Part shown: in pieces, positions 6,641-7,709 of the stretch
Layout of the letters: every line of letters begins with the position of its first letter
How positions within the stretch are numbered: position 1 is the stretch's first letter
Assembly: GCA_002450755.1 (NCBI GenBank)
Contig: DKAI01000050.1
Location: forward strand, 1 to 7,709
Length of the DNA stretch: 7,709 bases
DNA from: Deltaproteobacteria bacterium UBA6930
GTDB taxonomy: Bacteria > Myxococcota_A > UBA9160 > UBA6930
Reading direction: 5' to 3'
The notes under the pieces: generated by a model
The model's input: the letters and a program-made list of their open reading frames with translations, nothing else
The model's database searches: none
Told to the model about the DNA's origin: nothing
Position numbers and translations under genes: made by a program

Positions 6641-6685
6641 ATGCCTGACGACCAGCCCGAAATTACATTAGCCCCGCAAAAGTGA
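6641..6685 (+). CDS. Possible 14-codon leader frame overlapping the phosphopantetheinyl transferase start
   Basis: An ATG at 6641 opens a 14-residue frame, MPDDQPEITLAPQK, whose stop TGA (6683-6685) shares two bases with the GTG start of the next gene (6682-6684): the four bases read GTGA. Such overlaps are typical of translational coupling, where the ribosome ending one frame restarts at the next. The transferase GTG has no visible Shine-Dalgarno sequence, which would fit. The leader's own ribosome-binding site is weak, and a short frame with this overlap can arise by chance. Confidence 0.25.
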   Translation: MPDDQPEITLAPQK

Positions 6686-7356
6686 CCCAATCAATTTGTG
6701 AAAGCACGAGACAAGCTCTTGAGCTGCACTTGCCGAAGTCCGTGGTTGTAAAAACTGGATCGCCTACGAATAAAAAAATCTTTCTGGCAGAAGAAGCGCA
6801 AATAGCAGGCGCTTCAACCCCTCGCCGAAACGAATACGCTACCGGCAGGTCCCTGGCTCACCGAGCTCTAATTGAACTCGGGCATCCACCAAGACACATA
6901 ATAAATCGTAAATCCTTAGAGCCCGAGTGGCCCCAAGGAATAGTAGGAAGTATCTCCCACTGCAAGACCGTTGTTTGTGTCGCTTTATCGAGAAGACAAA
7001 ATCTCAATTCGATCGGAATCGATGTGGAATTGGAAGGACGCTTAACAAAACGTTCTTTGAAACGTATCCTCACAGAAACGGAATACTACAATCTGAAAAA
7101 TCTCGACACCTTAGAACAACTCGCGAAGGCGACCAAAATATTTTCTGGGAAAGAATCAATTTATAAATGCACGTCTTCTGCCTGGAACGTCCGGTTTGGT
7201 TTTAAAGATATTACCATCGACTTGAATTCATCGGATGATACATTCTCGGTACGTCCTGAAAGTTCAACTTCTCAAGCAATGAGATGGGAAAAATTTGAGG
7301 GCCGAGTAAAAAGCTCGTCAGGTTTTGTCGTTTCGAGCGCGATTATTCACAACTGA
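6682..7356 (+). CDS. 4'-phosphopantetheinyl transferase, EntD/Sfp type
   Basis: Enzymes of this family move the 4'-phosphopantetheine arm from coenzyme A to a serine of acyl, aryl or peptidyl carrier proteins, switching on fatty acid, polyketide or non-ribosomal peptide synthesis. The 224-residue product follows the EntD pattern, whose members usually have 200-240 residues: PRRNEYATGRSLAHRAL (47-63) for CoA contacts, WPQGIVGSISHC (83-94), the Mg-binding GIDVE with D114 and E116 (112-116), and FSGKESIYK with K157, E158 and K162 (154-162). It matches EntD more than the broader AcpS group, which is shorter. GTG 6682 is the first usual start after an in-frame TGA at 6646, and the N-terminus then aligns normally; it lacks a Shine-Dalgarno sequence. 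No carrier protein or synthase gene is visible, so the substrate is unknown. It follows tRNA-Phe and converges on a TonB receptor gene. Confidence 0.9.
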   Translation: MTQSICESTRQALELHLPKSVVVKTGSPTNKKIFLAEEAQIAGASTPRRNEYATGRSLAHRALIELGHPPRHIINRKSLEPEWPQGIVGSISHCKTVVCVALSRRQNLNSIGIDVELEGRLTKRSLKRILTETEYYNLKNLDTLEQLAKATKIFSGKESIYKCTSSAWNVRFGFKDITIDLNSSDDTFSVRPESSTSQAMRWEKFEGRVKSSSGFVVSSAIIHN

Positions 7357-7379
7357 TACAAGCTGTTTAGCGATTTGTA
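7357..7379. terminator. Weak hairpin between converging genes
   Basis: TACAAGCT (7357-7364) can pair with AGC (7369-7371) and TTGTA (7375-7379) around a GTTT loop, with a three-base bulge. It directly follows the transferase stop and lies in the 42-base gap before the TonB receptor stop. It could serve as a shared terminator, but it is AT-rich, bulged and lacks a T-run, so the call is tentative. Confidence 0.2.
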
Positions 7380-7398
7380 GTGTGGCTCGTAGGCTTAA

Positions 7399-7709
7399 TC
7401 AAGGGCCGAAATGAAACCTTAATCCTGCGAAGGCACCGAAGCCGGGAGTTTCATACCCCTCCACTTCGTGATAGTTCGAGTTCAACAAATTCTCCACACG
7501 TGCAAACAGTTCCCATGAATCAGCTATCCGATATGAAGCACGCAGTTGAACGAGAGTATACGCATTGAGCTCAACCACGGTCTCAGGGGTACCGACTACA
7601 AACTCATTATCGTCCGTCTCACCGTTGTAAAGTATTCCGATATTTATATTTGCACGTTCATCTAGGAATTTGAGGGAGGCATTGATACTTCCACTGTGCT
7701 CGGGTCTTC
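7399..7709 (-). CDS. TonB-dependent outer-membrane receptor, C-terminal end (5' part beyond window)
   Basis: This minus-strand frame runs off the right edge and gives the last 102 residues of a protein ending at TGA 7401-7399. It is too long-lived and patterned to be chance: RPEHSGSINASLKFLDERANINIG, then YTLVQLRASYRIADSWELFARVENLLNSNYHEVEGYETPGFGAFAGLRFHF, written here in part, is the typical end of a BtuB-like beta-barrel. The hallmarks are alternating strand residues, RVENLL (the usual VENLFD region), YHEVEGY, the TPG turn and a final GLRFHF strand. Such receptors import vitamin B12, ferric siderophores or similar ligands using TonB energy. The ligand cannot be told from this part, because the plug domain and TonB box are outside. 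The protein ends FGP rather than in the usual aromatic residue. Confidence 0.88.
   Translation of the reverse strand, partial: RPEHSGSINASLKFLDERANINIGILYNGETDDNEFVVGTPETVVELNAYTLVQLRASYRIADSWELFARVENLLNSNYHEVEGYETPGFGAFAGLRFHFGP

Noticed and set aside
7380..7568. Plus-strand frame of 62 codons at the right end
   Set aside because: It is antisense to the clearly patterned TonB receptor C-terminus.
1..7709. CRISPR array, insertion sequence or toxin-antitoxin pair
   Set aside because: I saw no regularly spaced repeats, no transposase motif with terminal inverted repeats, and no pair of small overlapping genes of that kind.

Overview
The window looks like chromosome of a Gram-negative bacterium. 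It encodes an outer-membrane TonB-dependent receptor and a gamma-glutamyltransferase with a Sec signal peptide, and it has GTG/TTG starts and a tRNA with an encoded CCA. Base composition is close to balanced. The lineage cannot be fixed from sequence alone; a proteobacterial or former 'Deltaproteobacteria' affiliation is a low-confidence guess. There is no insertion sequence, phage gene or CRISPR array, and no stretch over 300 bases without a gene.

Layout. The left third is on the minus strand: the heme chaperone gene hemW (827-1981), a 225-base spacer, then grpE (601 running off the left edge), the nucleotide-exchange factor of the DnaK chaperone. In many bacteria hrcA lies between these two genes; here that place holds only a spacer with two related palindromes. 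Diverging from hemW is a large plus-strand M16 zinc peptidase gene (2066-4657) with one active and one degenerate half. It converges, with 5 bases between stop codons, on a minus-strand ggt gene (4663-6420) for a periplasmic gamma-glutamyltransferase. Diverging from ggt is tRNA-Phe(GAA) (6517-6592). It is followed on the same strand by an EntD/Sfp-type 4'-phosphopantetheinyl transferase gene (6682-7356), which starts inside the stop of a possible 14-codon leader frame. This converges on the 3' end of a TonB-dependent receptor gene (7399 running off the right edge, minus strand).

How the genes relate. The set is mostly housekeeping: protein folding (GrpE), heme handling (HemW), peptide turnover (M16), glutathione or gamma-glutamyl metabolism (GGT) and translation (tRNA-Phe). 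The phosphopantetheinyl transferase next to a TonB receptor is compatible with a siderophore or polyketide/NRPS function, but no carrier protein or synthase is visible, so this is only a possibility. I did not find a convincing undescribed system. The points most worth checking are the hrcA-less grpE leader with its GTCGC/GCGAC palindromes, the GTGA overlap at the start of the transferase gene, the hairpin covering the hemW ribosome-binding site, and the back-to-back promoters between ggt and tRNA-Phe.
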